Positions 63,173 to 64,000 of a DNA stretch of 64,000 nucleotides are shown in pieces (the first letter of the stretch is position 1; each line of letters begins with the position of its first letter). The translations under genes and the position numbers were made by a program. This DNA comes from Brachypodius melanocephalos. Taxonomy: Eukaryota; Chordata; Aves; Passeriformes; Pycnonotidae. The stretch is taken from assembly GCA_013398615.1 (NCBI GenBank), contig VZSR01001854.1, positions 11,051,303 to 11,115,302 of the forward strand, written 5' to 3'. The notes below the pieces were generated by a model. The model saw nothing but the letters and a program-made list of their open reading frames with translations. It ran no database searches and was not told where the DNA came from.

Positions 63173-64000
63173 AGAAAAGAAAGAAACTATTATTGAACCC
63201 TTTCTGGAGAACAAATACATGCCTAGATAACTTACAAATAAAAAAAAAATCCTGTCTTACGGCTCCAATGTCAGCGACATTCAGTGCTCTTAGGGAATAA
63301 GGACAGATGTATAATTTATGATTAAACCTATCCTGATGAATGTTCTCAACCCATACGAAATCCAGTGAATTAGAAACAGATTAAGCTTCGTGGTGCACAA
63401 GATTTTACTGAAATCCTTTTGTACGTTGGCCACCAGAGGGAGCCGGTGTTGTCCCAAATTCACAGTAGGAGAGCAACAAAGTATAACATTAAAAGTGAAT
63501 TTCAACCTGATAGATCTCGCTCACACTTACATAGGATCTCACTCACACAAAGTTTTTCAGTTTTTAGTTTTTGAAGTAGTTTTTTTTTTCCTGCAACTAA
63601 AAATAGAATTTTTTTTTTTTTAGATTTCATTTTTTTTTAATCAGTTTTATCACAAATGGGAAGATGAAGATAAAATTATATTTTCAGGTAGTGCCACTGT
63701 GATAGTGTCTTCCAGATGCAAGCTCAAAGTTTTGCTCTAAGCTTTCTCAAAGTATGGTGATATAATGGGTTGGCTATTATATTGCATAGATATTGCTTCT
63801 GTATCTATAGCAGCTGTGTCCAAAGTGTGGTAATTAGTGCATGTGGTTGGTATAGGTGCTTAAAATGTGCCTGAGTACGTAGGAGTAGGTCAGGTTTAGT
63901 GCCAGTAAAGAAAGACTGTGTCCAGCTAGGTGGAGCTTATCAGCTTGAGTCTTAGAATTTGAAAATCATGACCAGATCAGTTTAGTATTCATCTTCTTTC

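Larger units (their letters stand above)
56400..64000. other. COBL: COBL intron, 3' part of window
   Basis: Begins with gtatgt at 56400 and runs off the window. I searched for the next COBL coding sequence (in mammals an acidic S/T-rich stretch with SEDTTEDSGVMSSPSDAISLD) and found none. Contents: a TTCC-based minisatellite (58426-58568), an A-rich tract (61753-61843), a 10-N gap, and a stretch at 57985-58335 rich in CpG and GATA/SOX-like words. Otherwise it is AT-rich with no recognised repeats. Confidence 0.75.

Noticed and set aside
1..64000. Prokaryotic features, CRISPR arrays, tRNA or rRNA genes, intact endogenous virus
   Set aside because: No direct-repeat/spacer array, no cloverleaf or rRNA core words, no gag/pol-like open frames. 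The window is ordinary vertebrate intron around COBL exons.

Overview
This window is vertebrate nuclear DNA, almost certainly from a bird. It is AT-rich, mostly intronic and low in repeats. It holds no prokaryotic-style operons, no RNA genes I can support, and no intact mobile element. Its one recognisable gene is COBL (cordon-bleu WH2 repeat protein), on the + strand. Only an internal slice of COBL is present: neither its start nor its end lies in the window. Four coding exons are clear (4427-4521, 31139-31333, 53130-53268, 56229-56399). They join in frame with consistent splice phases (1, 0, 0, 1, 1). They encode the stretch after the N-terminal Cobl/ubiquitin-like domain: a basic KEK-rich linker, two KRRAP motifs on separate exons, and a proline-rich segment. 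In COBL, KRRAP motifs bind the SH3 domain of PACSIN/syndapin, placing the actin-nucleating WH2 repeats (encoded further downstream, outside the window) at membranes.

The large first intron contains two further exon-like segments. 7841-7924 (84 nt, strong splice sites) is probably a genuine cassette exon. 29382-29471 (90 nt, excellent acceptor, weak donor) is a more tentative one. Both are phase 0/0, so the four combinations of including or skipping them keep the frame. Just upstream of exon 56229-56399 is a possible alternative terminal exon: a strong acceptor, 168 codons open in the frame set by the preceding exon, a stop and then an AATAAA. It is partly made from an antisense CR1-like relic.

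Layout: 1-4426 intron with a GC-rich left edge and a small CR1 scrap; 4427-4521 exon; 4522-31138 intron (26.6 kb) with the two candidate cassettes; 31139-31333 exon (first KRRAP); 31334-53129 intron (21.8 kb) with a 100-N gap, an old ~1.2 kb CR1-like LINE relic and two younger CR1 fragments; 53130-53268 exon (second KRRAP); 53269-56228 intron with the candidate terminal exon; 56229-56399 exon (proline-rich); 56400-64000 intron with a TTCC-based minisatellite, an A-rich tract and a 10-N gap.

The bird assignment rests on the COBL reading, on CR1 3' ends of avian type (TTCCAACC...ATTCTRTG-like), and on the scarcity and strong decay of other repeats. Comparisons with known COBL and CR1 sequences are from memory; no searches were run. 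I found no convincing new biological system. The most interesting leads are the unannotated splice variants of COBL.
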